Below, one piece after another: positions 17,728-26,223 of a stretch of 64,000 nt of DNA (position 1 is the stretch's first letter; the number at the start of each line of letters is the position of its first letter). Position numbers and translations under genes: made by a program. The stretch is from Microbacterium sp. MYb54 (GTDB lineage Bacteria; Actinomycetota; Actinomycetes; Actinomycetales; Microbacteriaceae), in contig NZ_PCPA01000009.1 in the NCBI RefSeq assembly GCF_002979515.1, positions 62,001 to 126,000 of the forward strand, in the 5' to 3' direction. The notes under the pieces are model-generated. The model was not told the DNA's origin. It saw only the letters and a program-made list of their open reading frames with translations, and ran no database searches.

Positions 17728-18795
17728 ATGAAGCTCGGCTACTGGACGCCCGTGTACGGCGGATTCCTGCGCAACGTCGGCGACGAATCGATGGCGGCGA
17801 CGTGGTCGTACGTCCGCGAGCTCTCGATCGCCGCAGATCGGCTCGGCTTCCACACGACCCTTGTGCCGGAGCTCTATCTGAACGACCGCAAAGGCATCGA
17901 AGCACCCAGCCTCGAGGCCTGGTCGCTCTCGACCGCGATCCTCGCCGTCACCGAGCGGCTGCGGGTGATGACGGCCGTTCGCCCCGGGTTCCATCTCCCC
18001 GCCGTGACCGCCAAGGAGTCGGCCACGATCGCCGACATCGGCTGGACCAGCGGGAGCGGCGACGAGCGGTTCGCCCTCAACGTCGTGGCTGCTTGGTGGG
18101 AGGAGGAGGCCAAGCAGTACGGAGGCCGCTTCACGACGCACGACGCCCGCTACGACCAGGCGAGCGAGTTCGTGCAGATCCTCCGCGGTCTGTGGACGCA
18201 GACCCCCTACGACCACCGGGGCGAGTACTTCTCGGTCGAGAACACGATCCTCTCCCCGAAACCCCGCACTTCGCCGCCGATCTTCGCCGGGGGTGAGAGC
18301 GAGCAGGGGCGGGAGTCGATCGCCGGCTTCGCCGACTCCTATGCACTGCACGGCGGCACGGTCGAGGAGATCCGCACGAAGGTCGACGACATGAATGCGC
18401 GACGCGAGAGACTCGTCGGCCGCCCGTTCGACGAGTTCGCGATGTCGGCCTACGTCATCGTCCGCGACACCGAGGCCGAGGCACAGCGCGAGCTCGAGCG
18501 CATCACGACAGTCGACCCGGCATCGCCCGGCTACGCCTCTTTCGAGGAGTTCCTGCGCCACTCCCAGCTCGACTTCGAGCTGTCGCGGCGCGAGTACTCC
18601 GTGGGCACCCGTGGTCTGCGTCCGAACCTCGTCGGAACGGCCGAACAGGTCGCCGACGGCATCCGTGCCTTCGAGGAGGCCGGAGTGACGCTGCTGCTCA
18701 TCCAGTCCTCCCCCGCCATCGAGGAGCTCACCCGCATCGGCGAGCAGGTGCTGCCGCTGGTGAGTCTGGCGAGGGTCGGAGGCGCGGACGCCTGA
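17728..18795 (+). CDS. SfnG/SsuD-like FMNH2-dependent monooxygenase
   Basis: A protein of 355 residues in the LLM family. The start (MKLGYWTPVYGGFLRNVGDE), the RVMTAVRPGFHLPAVTAKESATIADI segment, NVVAAWWEEEAKQYGG, HDARYDQASEFVQILRGLWTQ and the phosphate-binding GGESEQGRE block correspond to dimethylsulfone monooxygenase SfnG and alkanesulfonate monooxygenase SsuD. Such enzymes cleave C-S bonds with O2 and FMNH2. Coupled to metY by a 1-bp gap. SfnG-type is the best guess; other sulfonates or sulfones are possible, and no partner flavin reductase is seen in the window. Confidence 0.82.
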   Translation: MKLGYWTPVYGGFLRNVGDESMAATWSYVRELSIAADRLGFHTTLVPELYLNDRKGIEAPSLEAWSLSTAILAVTERLRVMTAVRPGFHLPAVTAKESATIADIGWTSGSGDERFALNVVAAWWEEEAKQYGGRFTTHDARYDQASEFVQILRGLWTQTPYDHRGEYFSVENTILSPKPRTSPPIFAGGESEQGRESIAGFADSYALHGGTVEEIRTKVDDMNARRERLVGRPFDEFAMSAYVIVRDTEAEAQRELERITTVDPASPGYASFEEFLRHSQLDFELSRREYSVGTRGLRPNLVGTAEQVADGIRAFEEAGVTLLLIQSSPAIEELTRIGEQVLPLVSLARVGGADA

Positions 18796-18894
18796 CGCGG
18801 TCGGACCCGATCGGAGGATGTGCGCGATGAGCCCTCTCGGATAGCGTGGGCGTCTACCTGTGCCGGCTCGCCGGCGCAAAAGAGGGAGAACGCG

Positions 18895-20058
18895 ATGCCA
18901 GTGACGCCGTTCCGGATTCGAGCGAGCGACGACGCTCTTGAGGAACTGCGGGATCGAGTGAGCCGAGCTCGTTTCGTCGCGCCGTCCGACGCGACCACCT
19001 GGTCGGCCGGCGTCGACCCGCCGTACCTGCAGCAGCTCGCCACCTACTGGGCCGCGGAATTCGACTGGCGCTCCGTCGAGGCCGCAATCGACGAGTACCC
19101 TCAGTTCCTCGCGGAGACGGACGGCGACACTCTCCACTTCGTGCACATCCGCGCCGCGGCGCCCTCATCGAAGCGGCTCCCCGTCGTACTGCTGCACGGC
19201 TGGCCGAGCACTTTCGTCGAGATGCTTCCCCTCGCCGACCGGATCGCGCACCCGGAACGGTTCGGCCGCGATCCGGCGACCGCGCGAGACGTCGTCATCC
19301 CTTCGCTGCCTGGCTTCCTGTTCAGCTCACTGCCGAGCTCACCGCTCACGCGCCAGGGAATGGCACATGCGATCGACCGGCTGATGACCGAGGATCTGGG
19401 GTACTCCCGCTACTGCGCATTCGGAGGGGATGTCGGAGGCACGGTGACAGCCTGGCTCGGAGCCGATCATCCGAAGAGCGTGGCGGCCATCCACATGATC
19501 CACCCGCCGTTCCCCGCGTCGTTCGATGTACCCCCGCTCACGGCCGAGGAGGAGACCTTCCTTGCCGCAGAGGAGGCCTATGACGAGACCGACGGCGGCT
19601 ACAGCGCGATCATGATCACCCGGCCCGACACGATCGCCGCGGCCCTGATCGACTCGCCGATCGGGCTCGTCGCGTGGCTCGCCGACAAGTATCGGGACTG
19701 GAGCGACTGCGACGGCGACATCGAACGCCGCTTCCGCAGAGACGACGTCCTGACCGCCGCGACCCTGTACTGGATCACTGGATCCATCGGAACGTCGATG
19801 CGCCAGTACTACGACTACGACCACAACCCGGATCGACCGATGATCGAGGTGCCTGCGGGCTTCACTCTCAGCCACGAGCCCTCGATGGCAGGCTTCCCTC
19901 GATCGATCGCCGAACGCGCCTGCTCGCGGATCGTGCAGTGGAACGAGCCGCAGAGAGGCGGGCACTTCATGCCGCACGAGGAGCCCGACCTGCTCGCCGC
20001 CGACCTGGAGATCACCTTCCGCCTGGCGGAGCAGGAGGACGGTCTTGAACCCGGCTGA
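18895..20058 (+). CDS. Epoxide hydrolase (EHN-domain alpha/beta hydrolase)
   Basis: A protein of 387 residues from the ATG at 18895, after AGAGGGAGAA. An N-terminal EHN domain (about 1-95) anchors the alpha/beta core. The oxyanion motif HGWP is at 101-104, the nucleophile is Asp179 in FGGDVGG, and the catalytic His357 lies in GGHFMPHEEP. This is the family of microsomal-type and juvenile-hormone-type epoxide hydrolases found widely in actinobacteria. The natural epoxide is unknown. It is preceded by its own 99-bp gap and ends at a hairpin shared with the convergent AraC gene. Confidence 0.9.
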   Translation: MPVTPFRIRASDDALEELRDRVSRARFVAPSDATTWSAGVDPPYLQQLATYWAAEFDWRSVEAAIDEYPQFLAETDGDTLHFVHIRAAAPSSKRLPVVLLHGWPSTFVEMLPLADRIAHPERFGRDPATARDVVIPSLPGFLFSSLPSSPLTRQGMAHAIDRLMTEDLGYSRYCAFGGDVGGTVTAWLGADHPKSVAAIHMIHPPFPASFDVPPLTAEEETFLAAEEAYDETDGGYSAIMITRPDTIAAALIDSPIGLVAWLADKYRDWSDCDGDIERRFRRDDVLTAATLYWITGSIGTSMRQYYDYDHNPDRPMIEVPAGFTLSHEPSMAGFPRSIAERACSRIVQWNEPQRGGHFMPHEEPDLLAADLEITFRLAEQEDGLEPG

Positions 20059-20116
20059 CGTCACGCTCCCTGAGCAGACACTTGGGGCGGGGCCGCTCCA
20101 TCGCGCCGAACCGGAA

Positions 20117-20138
20117 GCCGCTCCCGATCAGGAGCGGC
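20117..20138. terminator. Bidirectional hairpin between convergent genes
   Basis: A perfect 8-bp stem GCCGCTCC/GGAGCGGC with a 6-nt loop lies between the ends of the epoxide hydrolase and AraC genes. A wider pairing with GGGCCGCTCC at about 20090 is also possible. No U-tract. Confidence 0.5.
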
Positions 20139-20150
20139 CCGGCGCGTTCC

Positions 20151-21017
20151 TCAGCTCTCTTCGATCGGCAACCAGAGCTCGCACGAGGCGAAGTCGCCGG
20201 TGAACTCGAGGTAGCGGACGATCGACGGGCCGGGTCGCATCCTCCAGGGGTTCGACGGGAACCACTCGGTCGCCGTGGCGGCCCACAGGTTCTGCAGCGT
20301 CTCGGGGAACGGTCCGCTGGCGGCGAAGACCGCCCATGACCCGTCCTCCACGCGGAGCGAATCGAGATCGGCCGGCACCGGGGTGTCGGCCTGGAGCGCG
20401 ACGCCGTGCAGATACGTGAGCAGTGCGCCCTCCGGTGCATCGGGTTCGATGTCGGCGGTCACGGCGAGGATTCCCGACGGCTCGGCATCGCCGAGTGCCT
20501 TGAGGCGCTCGTGCTCCTCCGGCGGGATTCCCGCGATGTGCGACTGGATATGCGGATTGACGCCCTCGCGCATCAGCGGGACCTCGGCGGCGTGGCCGGC
20601 GAGGACGAACGCGGGGCGGTGGGTGATGGTGACATCCATCGGGGTGCTCCCTTCGACGCTCAGGCGGAACCTGAGCGTGGGTTGTGTTCGGAGAGGACCC
20701 CCTTCACGGCGCGCGTCGGCCGGGCCGATCCCGTGCACGGCACGGAAAGCTCGGCCGAACGCTTCGACCGAGCCGTACCCGTGGCGCACGGCCACGTCGA
20801 GCAGACTCGACGCACCGGCAGCCAGCTCCGCCCCCGCGTGCGTCATCCGACGACGACGCACGTATTCCGAGAGCGGCATACCCGCGAGTGCCGAGAACAT
20901 CCGACGCAGGTGATATTCCGTCGTGCCGTGTTCGCGTGCGAAGGCTGCGACATCGATCTCCTGGTCGGAGCCTGCGGCTTCCACCTGGTCGACCAGAGCG
21001 TTGAGCGTGACGATCAT
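20151..21017 (-). CDS. AraC-family regulator with GyrI-like ligand domain
   Basis: A protein of 288 residues starting at 21017 with a textbook AAAGGAGG. The N-terminal 110 residues form the double helix-turn-helix of AraC (FAREHGTTEYHLRRMFSALAGMPLSEYVRRRRM, then VAVRHGYGSVEAFGRAFRAVHG). The C-terminal half (from about 128, MDVTITHRPAFVLAGHAAEVPL) is a GyrI-like effector domain, as in Rob and SoxS-related regulators. Its targets are not evident; the neighbouring metS-metP genes lie on the same strand upstream. Confidence 0.88.
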   Translation of the reverse strand: MIVTLNALVDQVEAAGSDQEIDVAAFAREHGTTEYHLRRMFSALAGMPLSEYVRRRRMTHAGAELAAGASSLLDVAVRHGYGSVEAFGRAFRAVHGIGPADARREGGPLRTQPTLRFRLSVEGSTPMDVTITHRPAFVLAGHAAEVPLMREGVNPHIQSHIAGIPPEEHERLKALGDAEPSGILAVTADIEPDAPEGALLTYLHGVALQADTPVPADLDSLRVEDGSWAVFAASGPFPETLQNLWAATATEWFPSNPWRMRPGPSIVRYLEFTGDFASCELWLPIEES

Positions 21018-21109
21018 GAGGTCCTCCTTTCCCCACCATCGTCGCCGCGCCGCCACTGCCGGCACCCGACTTCTCCGGTCGGATGCGATCGGTCGACGTC
21101 AGCGCCCGA

Positions 21110-21244
21110 TCAGAGTTCGACCGGCGGTGCGGGCTCCGTCTCCGCTTCCTCCGGGTGGCGTGCGAGATTCACGATCCCGGCGATCAGACCACCCCAGACC
21201 GTGACCATGGCGATGATCATCATGACGATCGCGATCGGAGTCAT
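21110..21244 (-). CDS. metS: Methionine/alanine importer small subunit MetS
   Basis: A 44-residue protein translated from ATG 21244: MTPIAIVMMIIAMVTVWG, then a short loop and an acidic, proline-rich tail ending EPAPPVEL. One membrane helix with the W-G-G-L-I motif matches MetS, the small subunit of the MetPS transporter described in Corynebacterium glutamicum. Its ATG overlaps the stop of the large transporter gene by 4 bp, which supports both the call and the start. Confidence 0.85.
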   Translation of the reverse strand: MTPIAIVMMIIAMVTVWGGLIAGIVNLARHPEEAETEPAPPVEL

Positions 21245-22863
21245 GCCCCTGCTCCCTTCGTCGAGGTGCCTACCGCCGGAATGGTCGAGGTCTCGGTATC
21301 CGGCTCGTACTCCTCCTCGGCGAGGAACTCGTCGTACTCGGGGTCATCCTTCGCGTGGGACCGTCCGCTCCACGGCAGCGCCGACAGCACCAGGGCGAGC
21401 ACGACGAGCGAGACCACCATGCCCCAGCCGAAGATCGCGAGGAACCAGTCGGGGTAGCCGCTGTACGGCTCGGTGATCTTGGTGATGAGCCCGGTGACGA
21501 AGAGGTAGCCGAGCACGACCGGGGCGAGGACGCCGACGAGCAGCTTCCACAGGAGCCCGACCCGGAAGCTGGAACGCCGGTTGAGGTGTTCGACCAGCAC
21601 CGGCAGCTTGTGCAGGAACCAGGCGACGACGATCACGGCCACCAGAGCGACGGCCATGATGCCGAAGGCATTGACGAACGCGTCGGCGGTATCGAGGACC
21701 GACAATGCCGTCGTCGTCGAGAACAACGCCATCGAGACGATCGCGAGCGGGATCGAGACGGTGAGGGTCGTGCGCACGCGCGCCCAGCCCAGCTTGTCCT
21801 GCAGCGCAGCGACGATCACTTCGAGGATCGAGATCAGCGAGGTGATGCCCGCGAACACCAGTGCGCCGAAGAACAGCACACCGATGATCGAGCCGCCCGT
21901 CGCCTCCGAGACGATCGTCGGGAAGGCGATGAACGCCAAGCCGATGCCGGAGGTCGCAACTCCTGCCACGTCTGTGCCCTGCGCCTGAGCCATGAACCCG
22001 AGGGCGGCGAACACCCCGATGCCGGCGAGGATCTCGAAGCCGGAGTTCGCGAACGCCACGACGAGTCCGGAACCGGTGAGATCGGTCTTGCGCTTGAGGT
22101 ACGAGGAGTAGGTCACCATGATGCCGAAGGCGACCGAGAGCGAGAAGAAGATGTGCCCGTAGGCCGACGCCCAGACGCCCGGGTCTGCCAGCGCCTCCCA
22201 GTTCGGGGCGAAGAAGGCGTTCAGTCCGTCCATGGCACCCGGCAGGAACAGCGACTGCACGACGAGGATCGCGAACATCACCGTGAGCAGCGGCATGAGG
22301 ATCATGTTCGCCCGGCCGATGCCCCGCTTGACCCCCAGCGCCATGATGACCACCACGATCACCCACACCACGACCAGGGGGATGCCGACCTGCGGCACGA
22401 ACTGGGTGGAGACGCCGACGTCTGCGACATCAGCCGACTGCAGGAAGTCGGTGAAGAAGAAGTCGTTCTCGTTGCCCGGACCCCAGGTGAGCTGAGCGGA
22501 GAACCACGTGTACATGGCCGCCCACGCGATGATCACCGCGTAGTAGACCGCGATCACGACGCAGATGAGCACCTGCCACCAGCCGAGGGGCTCGGCCGCG
22601 CGATGCAGGCGGCGGAACGCCAGCGGTGCCGACCCGCGGAATCGATGTCCGATCGCGTAGTCGAAGAACAGCAGGGGGATGCCGGCCGTGAGCAGGGCGC
22701 ACAGGTACGGGATGAGGAAGGCACCGCCGCCGCCTTCGTAGGCGACGTACGGGAACCGCCAGATGTTCCCGAGCCCGACGGCCGAGCCGATCGCGGAGAG
22801 GATGAACACGTTCCGCGAGCCGAAGGCCTCGCGTTTGTGGGTCTGCGTCGTTGCGGTGGCCAT
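21241..22863 (-). CDS. metP: Sodium-dependent methionine/alanine importer MetP
   Basis: A protein of 540 residues of the neurotransmitter:sodium symporter (SNF) family, with about 11-12 membrane segments. The first helix carries the family-defining SAIGSAVGLGNIWRFPYVAYEGGGGAF (Na+ and substrate site). The acidic C-terminal tail (DDPEYDEFLAEEEYEPD) is cytoplasmic. The adjacent metS identifies it as MetP. The ATG at 22863 is preceded by TAGTCT with a 7-nt gap and no Shine-Dalgarno, so a leaderless start is likely. Methionine import fits the nearby sulfur genes. Confidence 0.9.
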   Translation of the reverse strand: MATATTQTHKREAFGSRNVFILSAIGSAVGLGNIWRFPYVAYEGGGGAFLIPYLCALLTAGIPLLFFDYAIGHRFRGSAPLAFRRLHRAAEPLGWWQVLICVVIAVYYAVIIAWAAMYTWFSAQLTWGPGNENDFFFTDFLQSADVADVGVSTQFVPQVGIPLVVVWVIVVVIMALGVKRGIGRANMILMPLLTVMFAILVVQSLFLPGAMDGLNAFFAPNWEALADPGVWASAYGHIFFSLSVAFGIMVTYSSYLKRKTDLTGSGLVVAFANSGFEILAGIGVFAALGFMAQAQGTDVAGVATSGIGLAFIAFPTIVSEATGGSIIGVLFFGALVFAGITSLISILEVIVAALQDKLGWARVRTTLTVSIPLAIVSMALFSTTTALSVLDTADAFVNAFGIMAVALVAVIVVAWFLHKLPVLVEHLNRRSSFRVGLLWKLLVGVLAPVVLGYLFVTGLITKITEPYSGYPDWFLAIFGWGMVVSLVVLALVLSALPWSGRSHAKDDPEYDEFLAEEEYEPDTETSTIPAVGTSTKGAGA

Positions 22864-22928
22864 GCGGGCGAGACTACCCGAGGGCCCGGGCGAACGTGGC
22901 GCACCCCGTCGGAGTCGACGGACTCCGA

Positions 22929-23282
22929 CTATCGGGCGGCTGTCGTCGTCGCCCGCTCGTCGTGGGCGCGGCTCCAGTTCACCAGCGGATGCAGCAGCGA
23001 GATCAGGCGCTGTCCCGACTCGGTGAGCGCGTAGCTGATCGTCACCGGGGTGGTCGGCTGCACGTCGCGCACGACGAGGCCCTCCCGCTCGAGTTCCTTG
23101 AGCCTGGCCGACAGCAGCCGGTCGGAGATCCCGTCGATGAGGGCGTGATACTCCGAGAACCGGCGGGCGCCGCGCGCTCCGGCGAACAGGATCGCCGCGT
23201 TCCATTTGCGCCCGGCGAGTTCTGCCGATGCCTGGAACCGACGGCACTCCTCCTCATCGATGTGGGTGATCTCTTCCCTCAT
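22929..23282 (-). CDS. HxlR-family winged-helix regulator
   Basis: A protein of 117 residues from ATG 23282, preceded by TAGGAG; longer frames lack this signal. HxlR features: CRRFQASAELAGRKWNAAILFAG, FSEYHALIDGISDRLLSARLKELEREGLV (recognition helix) and SYALTESGQRLISLLHPLVNWSRAH. It is divergent from the NADP-binding gene at 23399 and probably controls that gene and the LLM oxidoreductase behind it. Two short palindromes lie just upstream of its start and are candidate operators. Confidence 0.87.
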   Translation of the reverse strand: MREEITHIDEEECRRFQASAELAGRKWNAAILFAGARGARRFSEYHALIDGISDRLLSARLKELEREGLVVRDVQPTTPVTISYALTESGQRLISLLHPLVNWSRAHDERATTTAAR

Positions 23283-23292
23283 GACGCTCCTA

Positions 23293-23311
23293 ACTATTAG
23301 TAAGCAGCTTA
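23293..23311. promoter_or_regulatory. Two adjacent palindromes in a divergent promoter
   Basis: ACTATTAGT (23293-23301) and TAAGCAGCTTA (23301-23311) are perfect inverted repeats around a central base, in an AT-rich patch between the HxlR gene and the divergent redox gene. They are likely operators for the HxlR protein. Confidence 0.5.
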
Positions 23312-23398
23312 CCCCTTGCTGGCGTCGTGAGGGCGAACCTCCGAAGCTGGATGCAGACGCAGGAGCGTCGGCGAACACGGGAAGGCGGAGTGCTGACG

Positions 23399-24064
23399 GT
23401 GAACAGGATCGGCATACTCGGGGCAGGCAGGGTGGGAACGGCGATCGCACGTTCGGCGATCGCCGCGGGGTACGACGTCGCGATCGCAGCGTCGGGACCG
23501 GCAGCAGACATCGAACTGCTCGTCGAGGTGGTCGCCCCGGGCGCGCGGGCGATGTCGGCTGCTGATGCAGCCGCTCACGGCGAGATCGTCATCGTTGCCG
23601 TGCCGTTGCACAAGTACGACACCATCTCGCCGACGCTGCTCGACGGCAAGGTCGTCGTCGACACGATGAACCACTGGGAGCCGACGGACGGGCGTCTCGA
23701 CGACTTCGACGCCGCTCCGCACGGGAGCAGCGCCGTCGTCCAGGAGCACTTCACCGGCGCACGGGTGGTGAAGACGCTGAACCACATCGGCTACCACTTC
23801 CTCGAGATCGACGCACGGCCTCGAGGTGACGCTGAGCGTCGCGCACTCGGCATCGCGGGAGACGATGACGACGCGGTCAGTGCCGTCGCCGAGATGATCG
23901 ACCGACTCGGGTTCGACCCGGTCATCACCGGCGCGCTCCACACCGGCACGGCCTTCCAGCCGGGTACCGCGATCTTCGGCGGACATCACGGCACCGAAGA
24001 GCTCGCAGCAGAGGCCGCACGGCACCTCGGCACCTCATCCCTCACCGGCGCGACTCGCGCCTGA
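23399..24064 (+). CDS. NADP-binding oxidoreductase (NADPH-F420 reductase-like)
   Basis: A protein of 221 residues from GTG 23399, chosen because GGAG lies 8 nt upstream; GTG 23390 is an alternative. It begins MNRIGILGAGRVGTAIARSAIAAGYDV, a Rossmann GxGxxG with a short beta-alpha-beta, followed by EIVIVAVPLHKYDTI, VVDTMNHWEP and KTLNHIGYH, the plan of the NADP-dependent F420 reductase/DUF-type NAD-binding family. It is 27 bp upstream of an LLM oxidoreductase, so the two may work on the same substrate or share a flavin/F420 cycle. Confidence 0.82.
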   Translation: MNRIGILGAGRVGTAIARSAIAAGYDVAIAASGPAADIELLVEVVAPGARAMSAADAAAHGEIVIVAVPLHKYDTISPTLLDGKVVVDTMNHWEPTDGRLDDFDAAPHGSSAVVQEHFTGARVVKTLNHIGYHFLEIDARPRGDAERRALGIAGDDDDAVSAVAEMIDRLGFDPVITGALHTGTAFQPGTAIFGGHHGTEELAAEAARHLGTSSLTGATRA

Positions 24065-24091
24065 CCACTCACCTCGATCCCAGGAGTTCTC

Positions 24092-25150
24092 ATGCAAATC
24101 GGCGCCTACAGCTTCGGCGACACCCCCTTGAACGACGACGGCACCCCGCGCTCGACGGCGGAGGCCATCCGGAATCTGCACGAGGCGATCGTGCACGCCG
24201 ACCAGGTCGGACTCGACTACTTCGCTGTCGGCGAGCACCACACCGTGAGCATGCCGGCATCGTCGCCCGGGACGGTCATCGCCGCTGCCGCAGCCGCGAC
24301 GAAGCAGATCGTCCTGGGCAGCGGCGCGAGCATCATCGGCACGGACGATCCGGTGCGCGTGTTCCAGCAGTTCGCGATTGCGGATGCCGTCTCCGGAGGC
24401 GGCCGTGTAGAGATCACCGCAGGGCGCGGATCGTCGGTCGAGACGTTCCCGCTCTTCGGATACGACCTCCGCGACTACGACGACCTCTACGCGCAGAAGC
24501 TCGACCTGCTGATGACCATCAACGACAGCGCCACCGCCGATGTGACGTGGGCCGGAACCGTCCGTCCTGCGCTCGACGAGCTCGCGGTCGTGCCACGGCC
24601 GGTGCGCGGTCGCCTGCCCATCTGGCTCGCGACCGGAGGGAATGCCGCATCCTCCGTGCGCGCCGGGCGCCTGGGAATGCCGATCGCCTACGGGATCATC
24701 GGCGGAGAGCCCCACCGGTTCGCTCCCCTCGCCGACCTCTACCGCCGCTCGGCGGCACAGGCCGGACACACCGGCGACGACATCAAGGTGTCGGTCGGCG
24801 CCCTCGGGTTGATCGCCCCGACCAAGCAGGAGGCCATGGACCGCTTCTACCCCGGCTGGCACAACCTGAACATCGAGATGGGCAGACTTCGCGGATGGGC
24901 ACCGCCGCAGCCGAGGGCCTTCGAAGCACAGGCACAGCCCGGCGGCGCGTACTACGTCGGCGACCCCGACGAGATCGCGAGCCGCATCGTGCACCTGCAG
25001 CAGCACATGGGACACGTGCGCCACTTCCTCCAGATGGACATCGGCGGCCTCCCGCAGGAGCACTTCCTCGAGTCGCTCACCCTGCTCGCGACCGAGGTCG
25101 CCCCACGCGTGGAGCGGCTGCTCGCGAACAAGACGGGCGGGATGGTATAG
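24092..25150 (+). CDS. LLM-class flavin- or F420-dependent oxidoreductase
   Basis: A protein of 352 residues with CAGGAG before the ATG. The LLM barrel is clear: ADQVGLDYFAVGEHHTVSMPASSPGTV, KQIVLGSGASIIGTDDPVRVFQQFAIADAVS and GRVEITAGRGSSVETFPLFG, then PIWLATGGNAASSVRAGRLG. This is the EHH subgroup of luciferase-like monooxygenases found in many Gram-positive genomes. Cofactor (FMN or F420) and substrate are not determined. It ends just before a strong intrinsic terminator. Confidence 0.87.
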   Translation: MQIGAYSFGDTPLNDDGTPRSTAEAIRNLHEAIVHADQVGLDYFAVGEHHTVSMPASSPGTVIAAAAAATKQIVLGSGASIIGTDDPVRVFQQFAIADAVSGGGRVEITAGRGSSVETFPLFGYDLRDYDDLYAQKLDLLMTINDSATADVTWAGTVRPALDELAVVPRPVRGRLPIWLATGGNAASSVRAGRLGMPIAYGIIGGEPHRFAPLADLYRRSAAQAGHTGDDIKVSVGALGLIAPTKQEAMDRFYPGWHNLNIEMGRLRGWAPPQPRAFEAQAQPGGAYYVGDPDEIASRIVHLQQHMGHVRHFLQMDIGGLPQEHFLESLTLLATEVAPRVERLLANKTGGMV

Positions 25151-25177
25151 TCCTTCACCTGGCCCGCTGCCCCGAAC

Positions 25178-25212
25178 GCAGAAAACCCCCGCCTGAGCGG
25201 GGGTTTTTCTGC
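25178..25212. terminator. Intrinsic terminator, bidirectional
   Basis: A GC-rich stem AACCCCCGC/GCGGGGGTT with a CTGA loop, extended by GCAGAAA on one side and TTTTTCTGC on the other. T-runs follow on both strands, so it can end the LLM gene on the plus strand and the tRNA-Ser transcript on the minus strand. Confidence 0.9.
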
Positions 25213-25300
25213 GGAGACGAGGGGATTTGAACCCCTGGTCCCCGTGAGGGGACTCCACCTTAGCAGGGTGGTGCACTCGGCCGGACTATGCGACGTCTCC
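25212..25300 (-). tRNA. tRNA-Ser (GCU)
   Basis: The complement folds as a class II tRNA of 89 nt: acceptor stem GGAGACG/CGTCTCC with discriminator G, anticodon stem CCACC/GGTGG around loop CTGCTAA (anticodon GCT), a long variable arm (GTCCCCTCACGGGGAC) and T-arm with GGTTCAAATCC. CCA is not encoded. Confidence 0.95.
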
Positions 25301-25489
25301 AGGCATCCGACCCGAAAGCACGGATGCACTTAGCCATCATAACGGGTCGGGCGAGCAGTGACGAACCGGGGTCGAGGACACCCCTTCTGACCGACGCGCA
25401 CCCGCGCTGAGAGGGGATGCGCACTCGCGCTGGGATACTTGCCGCACACCGTGGGCACCCAGCGTCCACCGCGCGGAAGAGGACCGACC

Positions 25490-26200
25490 ATGCCCCGCAC
25501 AGACACCCTGAACACGGAGCACGCCGACGCCCCCTCGAGTCATCGGAGGGAGGGCCAGGCACTCGGCTACGCGATCATCCTCGCCCTGCTCATCGTCTCG
25601 TACGGCCTGTGCGCCATCCAGCCCAGCACCGATCCGAGCCCGTGGGCCTTCCTCGCCATGCTGGCGACTGTTGCGATGGTGTTCTACGTCACCCGTGCCC
25701 GACACCTCGTGCAGCGCGTGTCCTGGGTGGTGCTCTCGGCCGCCGGTGCGGCCGCCGTCATCGCCACGCTCTTCGGCGCCGACGGCCCGCTGCTCGCCAT
25801 CCCCCTCTCGGCCGCGTCGATGATCGCTCTGCTCGTCGCGCCATGGGCGATCATCGCGCACCAGGTGAATCGTCGGGGCCTCGACCTGGAGGCGCTGCTG
25901 GCGGCGATCACCGCGTACATCCTCGTCGGGATGTTCTTCGCCTTCGTCTACAACCTGATCTCGCAGGTCTCCACGACACCCCTGTTCGGCCAGGAGAGCG
26001 TCGACTCCCTCGGCAACCAGCTGTTCTTCTCCTTCACCGCGCTGACCACGACCGGCTACGGCAACCTGGTCCCGGTCACCCCTGGAGGGCAGGGGCTTGC
26101 CATCGCCGAGGGGATCACGGGCCAGATCTTCCTGATCACCGCCGTGGCTCGCATCATGCGGGGCGCGAGCGCGAAGCGCACCCCGACACCGATCGACTGA
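25490..26200 (+). CDS. Two-pore-type potassium channel protein
   Basis: A protein of 236 residues from ATG 25490, after AGAGGA. Four or more hydrophobic segments precede a pore region with the selectivity filter TTTGYGN at 186-192 and a following helix, as in Ion_trans_2 channels. No RCK regulatory domain is visible. It should conduct K+ through the cytoplasmic membrane. It ends only 23 bp before the rhamnosidase gene, an odd neighbour with no obvious shared function. Confidence 0.87.
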   Translation: MPRTDTLNTEHADAPSSHRREGQALGYAIILALLIVSYGLCAIQPSTDPSPWAFLAMLATVAMVFYVTRARHLVQRVSWVVLSAAGAAAVIATLFGADGPLLAIPLSAASMIALLVAPWAIIAHQVNRRGLDLEALLAAITAYILVGMFFAFVYNLISQVSTTPLFGQESVDSLGNQLFFSFTALTTTGYGNLVPVTPGGQGLAIAEGITGQIFLITAVARIMRGASAKRTPTPID

Positions 26201-26223
26201 GGATCGCAGGACAGGATGGGATC

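Noticed and set aside
25417..26223. Upstream extension of the GH78 frame
   Set aside because: It overlaps the potassium channel gene in another frame; the real start is ATG 26224.
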